NCBI RefSeq assembly: GCF_900142395.1
Contig: NZ_FRAS01000007.1
Location: 62,001-126,000, forward strand
DNA: 64,000 nucleotides
Direction of reading: 5' to 3'
Source of the DNA: Hymenobacter psychrotolerans DSM 18569
GTDB taxonomy: Bacteria > Bacteroidota > Bacteroidia > Cytophagales > Hymenobacteraceae
In this document: piece by piece, positions 8,978-17,116 of the stretch
Layout: every line of letters begins with the position of its first letter
Position numbering within the stretch: the stretch's first letter is position 1
Translations under genes and position numbers: made by a program
The notes under the pieces: generated by a model
What the model saw: the letters and a program-made list of their open reading frames with translations, nothing else
The model's database searches: none
What the model was told of the DNA's origin: nothing

Positions 8978-9013
8978 AAAAGGCCCGTTCTGCATGCTGC
9001 AGAACGGGCCTTT
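8978..9013 (-). terminator. Terminator of tRNA-Arg
   Basis: Perfect 16-base stem (AAAGGCCCGTTCTGCA and its complement) directly after the tRNA on the minus strand, followed by TTTCGC. Confidence 0.75.
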
Positions 9014-9017
9014 GGTG

Positions 9018-9089
9018 TGGTCGCGCTAGGAATCGAACCTAGATCTAGAGCTTCGGAGGCTCCCATACTATCCGTTGTACTACGCAACC
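9018..9089 (-). tRNA. tRNA-Arg (anticodon CCG)
   Basis: A full cloverleaf folds on the minus strand: acceptor stem GGTTGCG / CGCGACC, D stem GTAC / GTAT, anticodon stem GGAGC / GCTCT around the loop CTCCGAA, and T stem CTAGG / CCTAG around TTCGATT. The anticodon CCG reads CGG (arginine). The discriminator base is A, and the following bases are CACCA, so CCA is not encoded exactly and is presumably added after transcription. Confidence 0.93.
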
Positions 9090-9102
9090 CGGTAGTGAGG
9101 CG

Positions 9103-9133
9103 CAAAACTAGAGAGAAAATGCCGCTGTGCAAA
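9103..9133 (-). promoter_or_regulatory. Promoter of tRNA-Arg
   Basis: On the minus strand TTTG (9130-9133) is followed by a 19-base spacer and TAGTTTTG (9103-9110). This is an exact match to the Bacteroidota TTTG-N19-TAnnTTTG promoter, and its -7 box lies 13 bases before the tRNA. Confidence 0.8.
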
Positions 9134-9234
9134 ACAGCACACGCCATTTTCTGCAAAATGATGTTCAGCGCAGCCATAACCTTCCGGCCCGTAAAGCAGT
9201 TAGCTACACCACACAACCCGAACTTTTCTTTTTT

Positions 9235-9717
9235 ATGGCAACCAACGAAAAAAAGAACCTATATACCGCCGACGCAACGGCAGTGGGCGGCCGTAGCGGC
9301 CACGTGCGCTCGGCCACAGGCGTCATCGATATGGATATGTCGGTGCCGGAAGGGCTGGGCGGCAAAAAAGGTGCTACCAACCCCGAGGAATTATTTGCGG
9401 CCGGCTATGCTTCCTGCTTCCAGCAGGCCCTGCTCGTTATTGCCCAGCGCGCCGGCGACAAGCTCGATCCGCAAACCGAAGTAAAATGCTCCGTGACCTT
9501 GTTTCAGGAGGGCGAAGGCTACGGCCTCTCGGCGGTGCTTGATGTAGACCTGAAGTCGTTTGATCAGCAGAAAACAATGGATATGGTGCGCCAGGCCCAC
9601 AAAATCTGCCCGTACTCGGTCGGCACCCGCGGCAACATGCAAGTAGATCTGCGCGTGAAAGGGGAGACGCTGCCCGTAGAGGCCGAAGACAACGCCGGAG
9701 TAGCAGCCAAAGGCTAA
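9235..9717 (+). CDS. ohr: Organic hydroperoxide resistance protein, OsmC/Ohr family (copy 1)
   Basis: A 160-residue thiol peroxidase that reduces organic and lipid hydroperoxides. The two catalytic cysteines are visible: Cys61 in FAAGYASCF (peroxidatic) and Cys125 in HKICPYS (resolving). The conserved GATNPEELFAAGY and CPYSVGTRGN context places it in the Ohr rather than the OsmC branch. The start at 9235 gives the usual family length. Unlike the second copy at 18970 it has no OhrR gene beside it, and the OhrR-type operator found near 19930 is not present upstream. It ends at a strong terminator shared with sucC. Confidence 0.9.
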   Translation: MATNEKKNLYTADATAVGGRSGHVRSATGVIDMDMSVPEGLGGKKGATNPEELFAAGYASCFQQALLVIAQRAGDKLDPQTEVKCSVTLFQEGEGYGLSAVLDVDLKSFDQQKTMDMVRQAHKICPYSVGTRGNMQVDLRVKGETLPVEAEDNAGVAAKG

Positions 9718-9735
9718 CGCTTGGTGTATTTCACT

Positions 9736-9773
9736 AAAAAAGGCCCGTCCGGATATCCGGACGGGCCTTTTTG
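9736..9773. terminator. Bidirectional terminator between ohr and sucC
   Basis: Stem AGGCCCGTCCGG / CCGGACGGGCCT with A and T runs on both sides; it lies between two convergent genes. Confidence 0.85.
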
Positions 9774-9791
9774 TATGCAGGCTTGGCAGAG

Positions 9792-10994
9792 TTAGATGCC
9801 CTGAGCCGCCAGCACTTCTTTCACACGCTCGGCGGCGTCTTTCAGCAGCACGGCTGAGTAGACCTTCAGGCCGCTTTCGTCGATGATGCGGGCGCCTTCT
9901 TCGGCGTTGGTACCCTGCAGACGCACGATGATAGGCACTTTGATGTCGCCGATGTTCTTGTAGGCTTCCACCACGCCATTCGCCACCCGGTCACAGCGTA
10001 CGATGCCCCCGAAGATGTTGATGAGAATGGCTTTCACGTTCGGATCCTTCAGGATGATGCGGAAGCCGGCTTCTACGGTCTGGGCGTTGGCTCCACCCCC
10101 TACGTCGAGGAAGTTGGCCGGCTCGCCGCCGCTCAGCTTGATGATGTCCATGGTGGCCATGGCCAGGCCGGCGCCGTTTACCATGCAGCCCACGTTGCCG
10201 TCGAGCTTCACGTAGTTCAGGTGAGAGGCCGAAGCTTCTACCTCCAGCGGATCTTCCTCGTTGGTGTCGCGCAGCTCCACGAAGTCCTTGTGGCGGTAGA
10301 GGGCGTTTTCGTCGAGGGTTACTTTGGCGTCAACGGCCAGAATCTTGTCGTCCGACGTTTTCAGAACGGGGTTGATTTCGAACATGGCCGAGTCCGTTTC
10401 GTCGTAGGCCTTGTACAGCGCCTGCACGAACTTCACCATCTCCTTCTGCGCCGCGCCGGTCAGGCCCAGGTTGAAGGCAATTTTAGCGGCCTGGAACGGA
10501 CGCAGACCTACGCGCGGGTCTACATGCTCGCGGTGGATTTTCTCGGGATGCGCCTCGGCTACTTCCTCGATGTCCATGCCACCCTCGGTGGTGTAGATGA
10601 TAACGTTTTTGCCGGTCGCACGGTCCAGCAGCACGCTCATGTAGTATTCCTTGGTTTCCGAAGCGCCGGGGTAGTAGACGTCCTGCGCAATCAGCACCTT
10701 GTGCACCTTACGGCCTTCGGCGCCGGTTTGCTTGGTTACCAGCTGCATGCCGATGATCTGGCCGGCAATTTCTTTTACCTGCTCCAGGTTTTTGGCGAGT
10801 TTCACCCCACCCCCTTTGCCACGGCCGCCCGCATGAATCTGGGCTTTGATAACGTACCAGCTGGTGCCGGTTTCTTCGGTCAGCTTCTTAGCCGCTTCCA
10901 CAGCCTGCTCAGGCGTGTCGGCAGTAATGCCTTCCTGCACGCGCACGCCATAGCGCTTCAGAATTTCTTTGCCCTGATACTCGTGAATGTTCAT
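9792..10994 (-). CDS. sucC: Succinyl-CoA synthetase (ADP-forming) subunit beta
   Basis: A 400-residue TCA-cycle enzyme subunit. With SucD it interconverts succinyl-CoA plus ADP and phosphate with succinate, CoA and ATP. The N-terminal ATP-grasp domain begins [17 protein letters not shown] and has the glycine-rich [16 protein letters not shown] at about 52-67. The Mg-binding FEINPVL and [13 protein letters not shown] follow, and the C-terminal ligase-CoA domain has [17 protein letters not shown]. Length and start agree with the family. sucD is not in this window. A -7 box (TACTTTCG on the minus strand) lies at 11035-11042. Confidence 0.95.
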   Translation of the reverse strand: MNIHEYQGKEILKRYGVRVQEGITADTPEQAVEAAKKLTEETGTSWYVIKAQIHAGGRGKGGGVKLAKNLEQVKEIAGQIIGMQLVTKQTGAEGRKVHKVLIAQDVYYPGASETKEYYMSVLLDRATGKNVIIYTTEGGMDIEEVAEAHPEKIHREHVDPRVGLRPFQAAKIAFNLGLTGAAQKEMVKFVQALYKAYDETDSAMFEINPVLKTSDDKILAVDAKVTLDENALYRHKDFVELRDTNEEDPLEVEASASHLNYVKLDGNVGCMVNGAGLAMATMDIIKLSGGEPANFLDVGGGANAQTVEAGFRIILKDPNVKAILINIFGGIVRCDRVANGVVEAYKNIGDIKVPIIVRLQGTNAEEGARIIDESGLKVYSAVLLKDAAERVKEVLAAQGI

Positions 10995-11034
10995 AGAGGT
11001 CGGTTAAGAGGGGTTCGGGGTGGTTAACTAGCCG

Positions 11035-11042
11035 CGAAAGTA
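11035..11042 (-). promoter_or_regulatory. -7 box of sucC
   Basis: The minus strand reads TACTTTCG, a TAnnTTCG element 41 bases ahead of the sucC ATG. No TTG at the expected -33 distance was found. Confidence 0.4.
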
Positions 11043-11067
11043 GGCAGAAATGAGTTGTCAGTTGTCA

Positions 11068-11166
11068 GGTACGTGCCGTAAGTTGTCGGTTGTGGCCGGA
11101 TACGCCGCCTCAGCCCACAATATTCAACCGCTGAAAAACCACAGCCAACAACCTACTTCCCGTACC
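11068..11166. repeat. Quasi-palindromic repeat built of AGTTGTC-like words
   Basis: Two 28-base arms (11068-11095 and 11139-11166) are reverse complements at 22 of 28 positions, with 43 bases between. Just before and in the left arm the word AGTTGTC recurs (at about 11053, 11060 and 11080). The right arm contains the last codons and stop of the GH113-like gene. Confidence 0.65.
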
Positions 11167-12268
11167 ATGTGGCCATTACCTGGCCCGCCGGCTTGTGCTG
11201 GGGCGTGAAGTCGAGGTGGCGGCGGGCCGGGCCATCGGGCTGCAAACCAGGATACCACTTCCAGATAAAGATGCCGCGAAACCACGGCTGCGGCCAGAAC
11301 GTCTCGAACAGGGCCTCATAGCATAGGCGCTGGGTGGTTTCGTCGGGCTGCGCTGGGGCGGCCTTGCGGTCGGGCCAGGCCCAGGGCTGGATGGCGGCGT
11401 CGGGCGTGGTTTTGTAGCCGGCTTCCGTAAATAGCACGGGCTTCCGGTAGCGTTTCTGCACGGCCCGGATGCGGCGCAGCGGCTCCTGCCACGCTTTCAG
11501 CAGCTCGGCTTTGGCCGGGCGCTCCTGCTGGCTGAGCGGGAAGTAGGCCTGAATACCAATGTAGTCCAGCGCATCCCAGAACCGGATCTGCTCGAACTCA
11601 TCGCTCCAGTTGGCCGCGTACGTGAGCGGGCCCCGGTACACCTGCCGCACCTGCCGGATCAGGGTGCGCCACTCGGTTTCGTGCCCGGTAGAAGCGTGCT
11701 GCAGCTCCGTCCCGATGCAGAGCGCCTCCATGCCGTTTTCCTCGGCCAGGCGGGCGTAGTGCAGCATAAACACAGTGTACGACGCAAACCACGCCTGCCA
11801 CTCAGCTTCGGAAGCCATGTTCACGTCGCCGGGCCAGGTGCCGCCGCTGCGCAGCCACAGGTGCGGCTTCAGCATGGTCCGGATGCCGCGCTGCCGTGCC
11901 AGCAGTGCCGTCCGGACAAGGCCCCGGTCACTTTCGCCCCAGTACTGACGGCTGACCACGCCGGTATGCAGGCGTATTTCGGGCCGCGCCGCATCGGGCT
12001 GCCAGCCAAACGGCGTCTGGGCTATCCAGGTCACGTGGGCCTGCACCAGCGGCTCCATATCCTGGCTCGAAGCCGAGTCAACGGCCACCCAGTTGACACC
12101 CAGCAGGCGGCCTGATGCAGTAGGGGTAACCGCCGGCACAGCACCAGCCGGCACCAGTGGCAGGGGAGCCGGCTGCCGCAAGGCAGCTGCTCCGGCCCAG
12201 AGTAGTGCCAGCATGCCGGCCACAACCCAGGCGAAGCGGTAAAAAGCAGGAAACGGGACAGCCATCAT
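11153..12268 (-). CDS. GH113-like glycoside hydrolase (beta-mannanase type), membrane-anchored or secreted
   Basis: A 371-residue protein with an N-terminal hydrophobic segment (about residues 10-26: FAWVVAGMLALLWAGAA) and a TIM barrel of the GH113/GTA-like type. Key residues are Glu in IGTELQ (acid/base, about residue 196) and Glu in FTEAGY (nucleophile, about 306). The conserved MLKPHLWLRSGGTWPGDV and IGIQAYFPL loops support the family. GH113 enzymes hydrolyse beta-1,4-mannan, though many Bacteroidota members are uncharacterised. The ATG at 12268 is preferred over a TTG further upstream. Its stop codon lies inside the inverted repeat at 11068-11166. Confidence 0.8.
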   Translation of the reverse strand: MMAVPFPAFYRFAWVVAGMLALLWAGAAALRQPAPLPLVPAGAVPAVTPTASGRLLGVNWVAVDSASSQDMEPLVQAHVTWIAQTPFGWQPDAARPEIRLHTGVVSRQYWGESDRGLVRTALLARQRGIRTMLKPHLWLRSGGTWPGDVNMASEAEWQAWFASYTVFMLHYARLAEENGMEALCIGTELQHASTGHETEWRTLIRQVRQVYRGPLTYAANWSDEFEQIRFWDALDYIGIQAYFPLSQQERPAKAELLKAWQEPLRRIRAVQKRYRKPVLFTEAGYKTTPDAAIQPWAWPDRKAAPAQPDETTQRLCYEALFETFWPQPWFRGIFIWKWYPGLQPDGPARRHLDFTPQHKPAGQVMATWYGK

Positions 12269-12409
12269 GGAATCGGCGAAGCGCAAAAGCGGAAACCCAA
12301 ATTGCGCAAAACCGCCCGTATCTCCCTTCCGTTAGCCTCTGCACCGTGCTACCGCGGGCCGGAAGGCCGATGAAATCTGACCGGGCTGCGTAATCTGCGC
12401 GGCAAACTG

Positions 12410-12417
12410 TAGATTTG
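12410..12417 (+). promoter_or_regulatory. -7 box of lolD
   Basis: TAGATTTG is an exact TAnnTTTG match 37 bases before the TTG start at 12454. It overlaps a possible upstream TTG at 12415, which argues against that longer start. Confidence 0.55.
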
Positions 12418-12453
12418 TTTCCCGTATTCCGGCTCACTTCACCTGGTTCCGTT

Positions 12454-13116
12454 TTGCTGCAAGCCATAAACGTTCGTAAAAGCTACAACACGCTGGAAGT
12501 CCTCAAGGGCATCGATCTGACCATTGAAAAGGCGGAAATCGTGTCTATTGTGGGCTCATCGGGAGCAGGCAAAAGCACGCTGCTGCACATTCTGGGCACG
12601 CTCGACAATCCGGATTCCGGCGAAATTCTCTTTGATGGCGAATCGGTCAGCTCGCTGAAACGCTCGGAGCTGGCGCGCTTCCGCAACCGGCATATCGGTT
12701 TCATCTTCCAGTTTCATAATCTGCTGCCCGAATTCACGGCTCTGGAAAACGTGTGCCTGCCGGCCTATCTGGCGGGCCGCTCGGAGAAGGAAACCCGGGT
12801 GCGGGCCCGCGAATTGCTCGGGATGCTGAACCTGGAGCGCCGCGCCGACCATAAGCCCTCAGAAATGAGCGGCGGCGAGCAGCAGCGCACGGCCGTAGCG
12901 CGGGCCCTCATCAACTCGCCCGAAATCATCTTCGCCGATGAGCCCAGCGGCAACCTCGACTCGCAGAACGCGCAGGAGCTGCACCAGATATTCTTTCTGC
13001 TGCGCAAGGAGCTGGGCCAGACCTTCGTCATCGTAACGCACAACGACCAGCTGGCCGAAATGGCGGACCGCAAGATTACAATGAAGGACGGCTACATCTG
13101 GGAAGGCCCCAACTAA
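12454..13116 (+). CDS. lolD: LolD-type ABC transporter ATP-binding protein
   Basis: A 220-residue ATPase of the MacB/LolD family. In Gram-negative bacteria LolCDE extracts lipoproteins from the inner membrane for delivery to LolA. Walker [10 protein letters not shown] is at 34-42, the ABC signature SGGEQQ at 139-144, and Walker [13 protein letters not shown] at about 158-169 with the catalytic Glu. The TTG at 12454 is chosen because it gives [19 protein letters not shown], the usual family start, and the frame before it overlaps the -7 box. No permease gene (LolC/E) is adjacent, which is common in Bacteroidota. A terminator follows. Confidence 0.88.
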   Translation: MLQAINVRKSYNTLEVLKGIDLTIEKAEIVSIVGSSGAGKSTLLHILGTLDNPDSGEILFDGESVSSLKRSELARFRNRHIGFIFQFHNLLPEFTALENVCLPAYLAGRSEKETRVRARELLGMLNLERRADHKPSEMSGGEQQRTAVARALINSPEIIFADEPSGNLDSQNAQELHQIFFLLRKELGQTFVIVTHNDQLAEMADRKITMKDGYIWEGPN

Positions 13117-13147
13117 CCTGCCTCTACCGCTATACTGCATAATACAA

Positions 13148-13182
13148 AAAAAAGCCGCTGGCAGCACGCCAGCGGCTTTTTC
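13148..13182 (+). terminator. Terminator of lolD
   Basis: Stem AAAGCCGCTGGC / GCCAGCGGCTTT followed by TTTT, 32 bases after the stop codon. Confidence 0.85.
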
Positions 13183-13189
13183 GTGCGCC

Positions 13190-13511
13190 TATAGGAGCCT
13201 GATGGCAGGAACCGAAGGCGTGCCGGCAACGTTCATGATAGTGGCGCTAAAGTGCTGCCTCAGCGGCTTTTATCATGGTAGCTGCTGTGCATGCGGAACG
13301 TGACGTGAGGCAGAAAACAGACGCAGATTGTATGGAGTGGAATCTAAAGTTGTTAGTTGGCTAACCTTGTTGGAAATATTATTTACAAGTAACTGATAAT
13401 CAAGATAAAAAAATGATAAAAAATATTCTATTTAGTGCACCTTTTCAGGCGTAGATAAGTTATATACTCAGAACACACAACGGTATTACAGGACATAAAA
13501 GGAAAGACGCC
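13190..13511 (+). other. Gene-free leader, AT-rich at its 3' half
   Basis: No convincing coding frame. The half nearest the next gene (about 13360-13440) is much richer in A and T than its surroundings and holds runs such as AAGATAAAAAAATGATAAAA. It presumably contains the promoter of the 13512 gene; TAACCTTG near 13362 is a partial -7 match. No folded RNA motif was recognised. Confidence 0.4.
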
Positions 13512-14306
13512 ATGAGCGAAGCAACCAAGAACATCAAAGAGCCGGTTCGCAAGACCAAAATCGAGAGCTACGACATCTCGCGCTCCGACGAGACGCTGCA
13601 TCTGGCGACGGACCTTGCTAAGTTTATCAAGGAAAACAAGCTCACTACCACGGTGCAGGGCAAGGAGTTTGTGAACGTGGAAGGCTGGCAGTACGCCGGC
13701 TCGCGCCTGGGCATCGTGCCCATCGTCGAGCACGTCATCAACGTCTCGAACGACCAGGAAATCAAGTACCAGGCCAAGGTGACGCTGTTCGATATGCGTA
13801 GCGGCCACACGGTAGGGGCGGGCTTTGCAATCTGCTCCAGTAAAGAGCAGGGCAAGAAGTTCTACCAGGAGTTTGCCATCATGAGCATGGCCCAGACCCG
13901 GGCTATCGGCAAGGCATACCGTAACATTCTGGCCTGGATTATTCGGGCTGCCGGTTACGAGCCGACGCCTGCCGAGGAAATGGAGTATGGCGGCAACACG
14001 CCTGCTGCCAGCCAGCCAGCTATGGCGGTGGTGCCTACCGCTACTCCGGCGGCCGTAGCTGCTGAGGCTCCGGCACCCATGAAGGCAGTGGCTGCAGAGC
14101 CGGCTGCCCCGGCCGTAGCCTATGCATCGGCGGCGAAGAAGGAGGAGATTATCCGCCTGCTGAATCACCCGGTGATTACTCGTCCGGAAAAGACCAAGAT
14201 GTTGCTCAACATCAACCGTCTGGACGATGAGCGGGCCACGCAGGCTATTGCCAAGCTGAAGAAGGCCATCGAAGACCGTGAAAACGGTCAGGCCGCAGCC
14301 GCATAA
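13512..14306 (+). CDS. Hypothetical protein with Erf/Rad52-like annealing-protein motif
   Basis: A 264-residue protein without a firm family assignment. The N-terminal 155 residues look folded, with beta strands (IKYQAKVTLFDMRSGHTVGA) and the helix MAQTRAIGKAYRNIL at 126-140. That helix resembles the MAxTRAxxRALR signature of Erf/Rad52-type single-strand annealing proteins. After KAAGY-like sequence and TPAEEME comes an Ala/Pro-rich linker (about 165-205) and a charged C-terminal helix pair (KKEEIIRLLNHP to KLKKAIEDRENG). Phage annealing proteins share this folded core, linker and tail layout. No phage gene is nearby. GGAAAG before the ATG is a plausible ribosome site. The annealing role is inference. 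Confidence 0.55.
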   Translation: MSEATKNIKEPVRKTKIESYDISRSDETLHLATDLAKFIKENKLTTTVQGKEFVNVEGWQYAGSRLGIVPIVEHVINVSNDQEIKYQAKVTLFDMRSGHTVGAGFAICSSKEQGKKFYQEFAIMSMAQTRAIGKAYRNILAWIIRAAGYEPTPAEEMEYGGNTPAASQPAMAVVPTATPAAVAAEAPAPMKAVAAEPAAPAVAYASAAKKEEIIRLLNHPVITRPEKTKMLLNINRLDDERATQAIAKLKKAIEDRENGQAAAA

Positions 14307-14324
14307 GCTGCCAATATCAATACC

Positions 14325-14359
14325 GAAAGCCCGGTTCCGCTTGGAGCCGGGCTTTTTGC
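14325..14359 (+). terminator. Terminator after the 13512 gene
   Basis: Stem AAAGCCCGGTTCC / GGAGCCGGGCTTT (with a mismatch) and TTTTT tail, 20 bases after the stop codon. Confidence 0.8.
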
Positions 14360-14443
14360 TTGTAGAGGCATGCACAGTGCCGAAAGCCGATTTGTTGGTG
14401 GTCGTATGTAGCACGCCGGTTTCCGTTTCCAGCCTCTCGGCGC

Positions 14444-14451
14444 TACCTTCG
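14444..14451 (+). promoter_or_regulatory. -7 box of recQ
   Basis: TACCTTCG matches TAnnTTCG and lies 25 bases before the recQ start. Confidence 0.4.
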
Positions 14452-14476
14452 TAGTCCGCCAATTCCTTTAACTCAG

Positions 14477-16396
14477 TTGCTACCCGAAACCGACGATATT
14501 CTGCACGTGCTGCGCCAGACCTGGGGCCACACCCGGTTTCGGCCGCTGCAGGAAGACATTATCCGGTCGGTGCTGGCGGGGCAGGACACGCTGGCGCTGC
14601 TGCCCACGGGCGGCGGCAAAAGCATTTGCTTTCAGGTGCCGGCGCTGGCCCGGCCGGGGCTGTGCCTGGTGGTGTCGCCGCTGATTGCGCTGATGAAGGA
14701 CCAGGTGGAAAACCTGCGTAAGCGTGGCATCAAAGCCGAAGCCGTGTATGCCGGCATGAGCCACCAGGAAATCGACCAAACGCTGGATAACTGCGTGTAT
14801 GGGCCGGTGAAGTTCCTGTACGTGAGCCCCGAGCGGCTGCTGACGGACATGTTTCGGGCGCGGGTAGGCAAGATGAAGGTGAGCCTACTGGCCATCGACG
14901 AAGCGCACTGCCTTTCGCAATGGGGCTACGACTTTCGGCCGCCCTACCTGCGGATTCAGGAGTTGCGCGAGTTGCTGCCCGGTGTGCCGTGCATTGCCCT
15001 CACGGCTACTGCCACCGAGAAAGTGCGGCAGGATATTATAGAAAAACTGCGGTTTGGGGCCTCACACCGGGTGTTCCAGCAGAGCTTTGCCCGGCCCAAT
15101 CTGTCGTATTCGGTGCTGAGCACGGAAGACAAGCTCAAGCGCATGCTGGAAGTGGTGCGCGGGGTAGGGGCCGACAAAACCAGCATTGTGTATGCCCGCA
15201 CGCGCCGCCAGACTGAGGAAGCGGCCAATTATCTGCGCCAACAGAACGTGGCGGCGGCGCCCTACCACGCCGGCCTGCCCAGCGAGCAGCGCACCCGCAC
15301 CCAGCAGGACTGGATGCAGAACAAAACCCGTTGCATTGTGGCTACTAATGCCTTCGGGATGGGCATCGATAAGCCCGACGTGCGGCTGGTAGTACACCTT
15401 GATGCGCCCGACAACCTGGAGGCCTACTACCAGGAAGCGGGCCGCGCCGGCCGCGACGAGAAGTACGCTTTTGCCGTGCTGCTGCAGGGCCCCAACGATG
15501 CCGACGAGTTGCGCCGCCGCACCCAGCAGGCCTACCCGCCGCTGGACACGGTGCGCCGCGTGTATCAGGCGCTGGCTAATTTCTCGCGCACGGCTGTGGG
15601 TGGCGGTGAGCTGGTGGCGTTTGACTTCGATATTCAGCAGTTTGCGGAAACCTACCGCATCAAGGCGCTGGACGCGCACAACAGCCTGCGCACGCTGGAA
15701 CGGGAGGGATTTGTGCAGCTGAATGAGGCCGTCAACAATCCGGCCCGCGTGCATATCCCCATCGACCACACCGACCTGTACCGGTTTCAGGTGGCCAACC
15801 AGCAGCACGACCAGCTTATCAAGAGCCTGCTGCGCTTTAATGGGGGCGAGCTGTTTGCAGGTTTCCAGCGGATTTCCGAGAACAGCCTGGCCCAGCACCT
15901 GCGCCTGAGCGTGGTGGATGTGCGCAAGATGCTGGTGTTTCTGCACCGCTCCGGCATCATTCAGTACCAGCCCAAGCACGAGTCGCCGCAGGCCCTGTTC
16001 ACCACCCCGCGCTTCGATGCCGACAAGCTGCCGCTGGACCAGAAACGCCTGAACCAGGCCCGCGAGCTGGCCCGCCACAAAACCGAATCCGTGATTCGCT
16101 ATGCCGGCGGTGGGCGCTGCCGCCAGCAGCTGCTGCTGGAGTATTTCGGCGAGCTGGACGCGCCTGCCTGCCAGGTCTGCGACTTTTGCCTGGCCCGGAA
16201 GAAAGCACGCCAGGACGCAGCGCCGGCTCCTGAGTTGCGGGAACAACTGGTGGCTTTGGTGAAAGCAACGCCCCAGACGCCCCGCGAAATCCTCACGCAC
16301 TTCGCGCCGGGCCAGGCCACGGCCGTTACGCAACTGCTGCGGGAGCTGGTGGAGCTGGGCGAGCTGGCGTACGCGCCGGATGGGCGGCTGGGGTAG
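14477..16396 (+). CDS. recQ: ATP-dependent DNA helicase RecQ
   Basis: A 639-residue superfamily 2 helicase that unwinds DNA 3'-5' in recombination and replication-fork repair. Walker A PTGGGKS is at 43-49, DEAH box at 141-144 followed by CLSQWGYDFRP, motif VI QEAGRAGRDEK near 325, and the RecQ zinc site is formed by Cys residues in GGGRCRQQLLLEYFG and ACQVCDFC (about 545-572). A winged-helix RQC region lies between the helicase core and the C-terminus. No canonical HRDC domain follows, making it a short RecQ. TTG at 14477 is used as start because it gives MLPETDDILHVLRQTWG, a usual RecQ opening, and no ATG fits. Confidence 0.92.
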   Translation: MLPETDDILHVLRQTWGHTRFRPLQEDIIRSVLAGQDTLALLPTGGGKSICFQVPALARPGLCLVVSPLIALMKDQVENLRKRGIKAEAVYAGMSHQEIDQTLDNCVYGPVKFLYVSPERLLTDMFRARVGKMKVSLLAIDEAHCLSQWGYDFRPPYLRIQELRELLPGVPCIALTATATEKVRQDIIEKLRFGASHRVFQQSFARPNLSYSVLSTEDKLKRMLEVVRGVGADKTSIVYARTRRQTEEAANYLRQQNVAAAPYHAGLPSEQRTRTQQDWMQNKTRCIVATNAFGMGIDKPDVRLVVHLDAPDNLEAYYQEAGRAGRDEKYAFAVLLQGPNDADELRRRTQQAYPPLDTVRRVYQALANFSRTAVGGGELVAFDFDIQQFAETYRIKALDAHNSLRTLEREGFVQLNEAVNNPARVHIPIDHTDLYRFQVANQQHDQLIKSLLRFNGGELFAGFQRISENSLAQHLRLSVVDVRKMLVFLHRSGIIQYQPKHESPQALFTTPRFDADKLPLDQKRLNQARELARHKTESVIRYAGGGRCRQQLLLEYFGELDAPACQVCDFCLARKKARQDAAPAPELREQLVALVKATPQTPREILTHFAPGQATAVTQLLRELVELGELAYAPDGRLG

Positions 16397-16424
16397 GTAT
16401 TTAGATCCTTAGCCGGACAGTGTT

Positions 16425-17039
16425 ATGCTAGATAAATTCGATGTCCAAGCTCAATTCACCCGGTTGCTGTCCGGTAAACTATGGCCGGAATTCAAGAAGC
16501 GCGGCTACAAGAGACACTGCGGCAACTTCCGGTACTACGATGCTGCTGGCTGGGGAAAGATCGTAAATGTGCAGAAAAGCGCGTTTTCTACTAAAGGCAA
16601 TATCAGCTTCACGATAAACACGGGTTTATATCTGCGAGAAGCCGAGAGGTACCTAATGGGCCGGGCCAACGAAGAAAAGTTTCTAGAGCCGGACTGCTTG
16701 ATACGAAAACGAATAGGCAGCCTAGCTGGCAACGACTTAGATCTGTGGTACAACCTAGATGGCCAGACAGTCTGGTCTGACGTCGAAGCAGTAGTTACTC
16801 AGGATGTCCATCAGGTTGTGCTTCCGTACCTAGACGGTATTAGGTCAGTAGAAGATATTATGCATCAGCTGTTTAGGGAGCGAGGCCCTGGTGTATTCGC
16901 TGGTATTAGGGCGCTATTCGTATATGGCCGAAAAGCCGAAGCACGGCAATGGTTGGCGGACGAGCAGAATAGCACAGTGTATACCTACCGCAAGAAACAG
17001 CTGCAAGAACTAAGCAGAGAGCTGGATGCAACGGAATAA
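16425..17039 (+). CDS. DUF4304 domain protein
   Basis: A 204-residue protein of the DUF4304 family, recognised by LWPEFKKRGYKRHCGNFRYYDAAG-type N-terminal sequence and the following FTINTGLYL strand. Members have unknown function and are scattered, often single, in bacterial genomes. No signal peptide or membrane segment. Its codons are visibly poorer in G and C than those of recQ and the DJ-1 gene on each side (many AAA, TAT, TTA, AGA and ATA codons), suggesting fairly recent acquisition. It lies 28 bases after recQ on the same strand and ends at a strong terminator, so it may be read through from recQ. Confidence 0.75.
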   Translation: MLDKFDVQAQFTRLLSGKLWPEFKKRGYKRHCGNFRYYDAAGWGKIVNVQKSAFSTKGNISFTINTGLYLREAERYLMGRANEEKFLEPDCLIRKRIGSLAGNDLDLWYNLDGQTVWSDVEAVVTQDVHQVVLPYLDGIRSVEDIMHQLFRERGPGVFAGIRALFVYGRKAEARQWLADEQNSTVYTYRKKQLQELSRELDATE

Positions 17040-17048
17040 GCTACACCC

Positions 17049-17101
17049 AAAAAGCCGCCCCGGCCGCGCCTGAAACAGGCACAGCCGGGGCGGCTTTTTC
17101 T
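17049..17101. terminator. Bidirectional terminator
   Basis: Long stem AAAAAGCCGCCCCGGC / GCCGGGGCGGCTTTTT between the convergent DUF4304 and DJ-1 genes. Confidence 0.85.
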
Positions 17102-17116
17102 TGAGAAAGCTCGAAG

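Noticed and set aside
8836..9216. Open frame crossing tRNA-Arg
   Set aside because: It overlaps the tRNA, its promoter and terminator, and the sequence has no protein-like features.
13512..14306. Prophage remnant around the Erf-like gene
   Set aside because: No integrase, capsid, terminase or attachment-site repeat was seen; neighbours are lolD and recQ.
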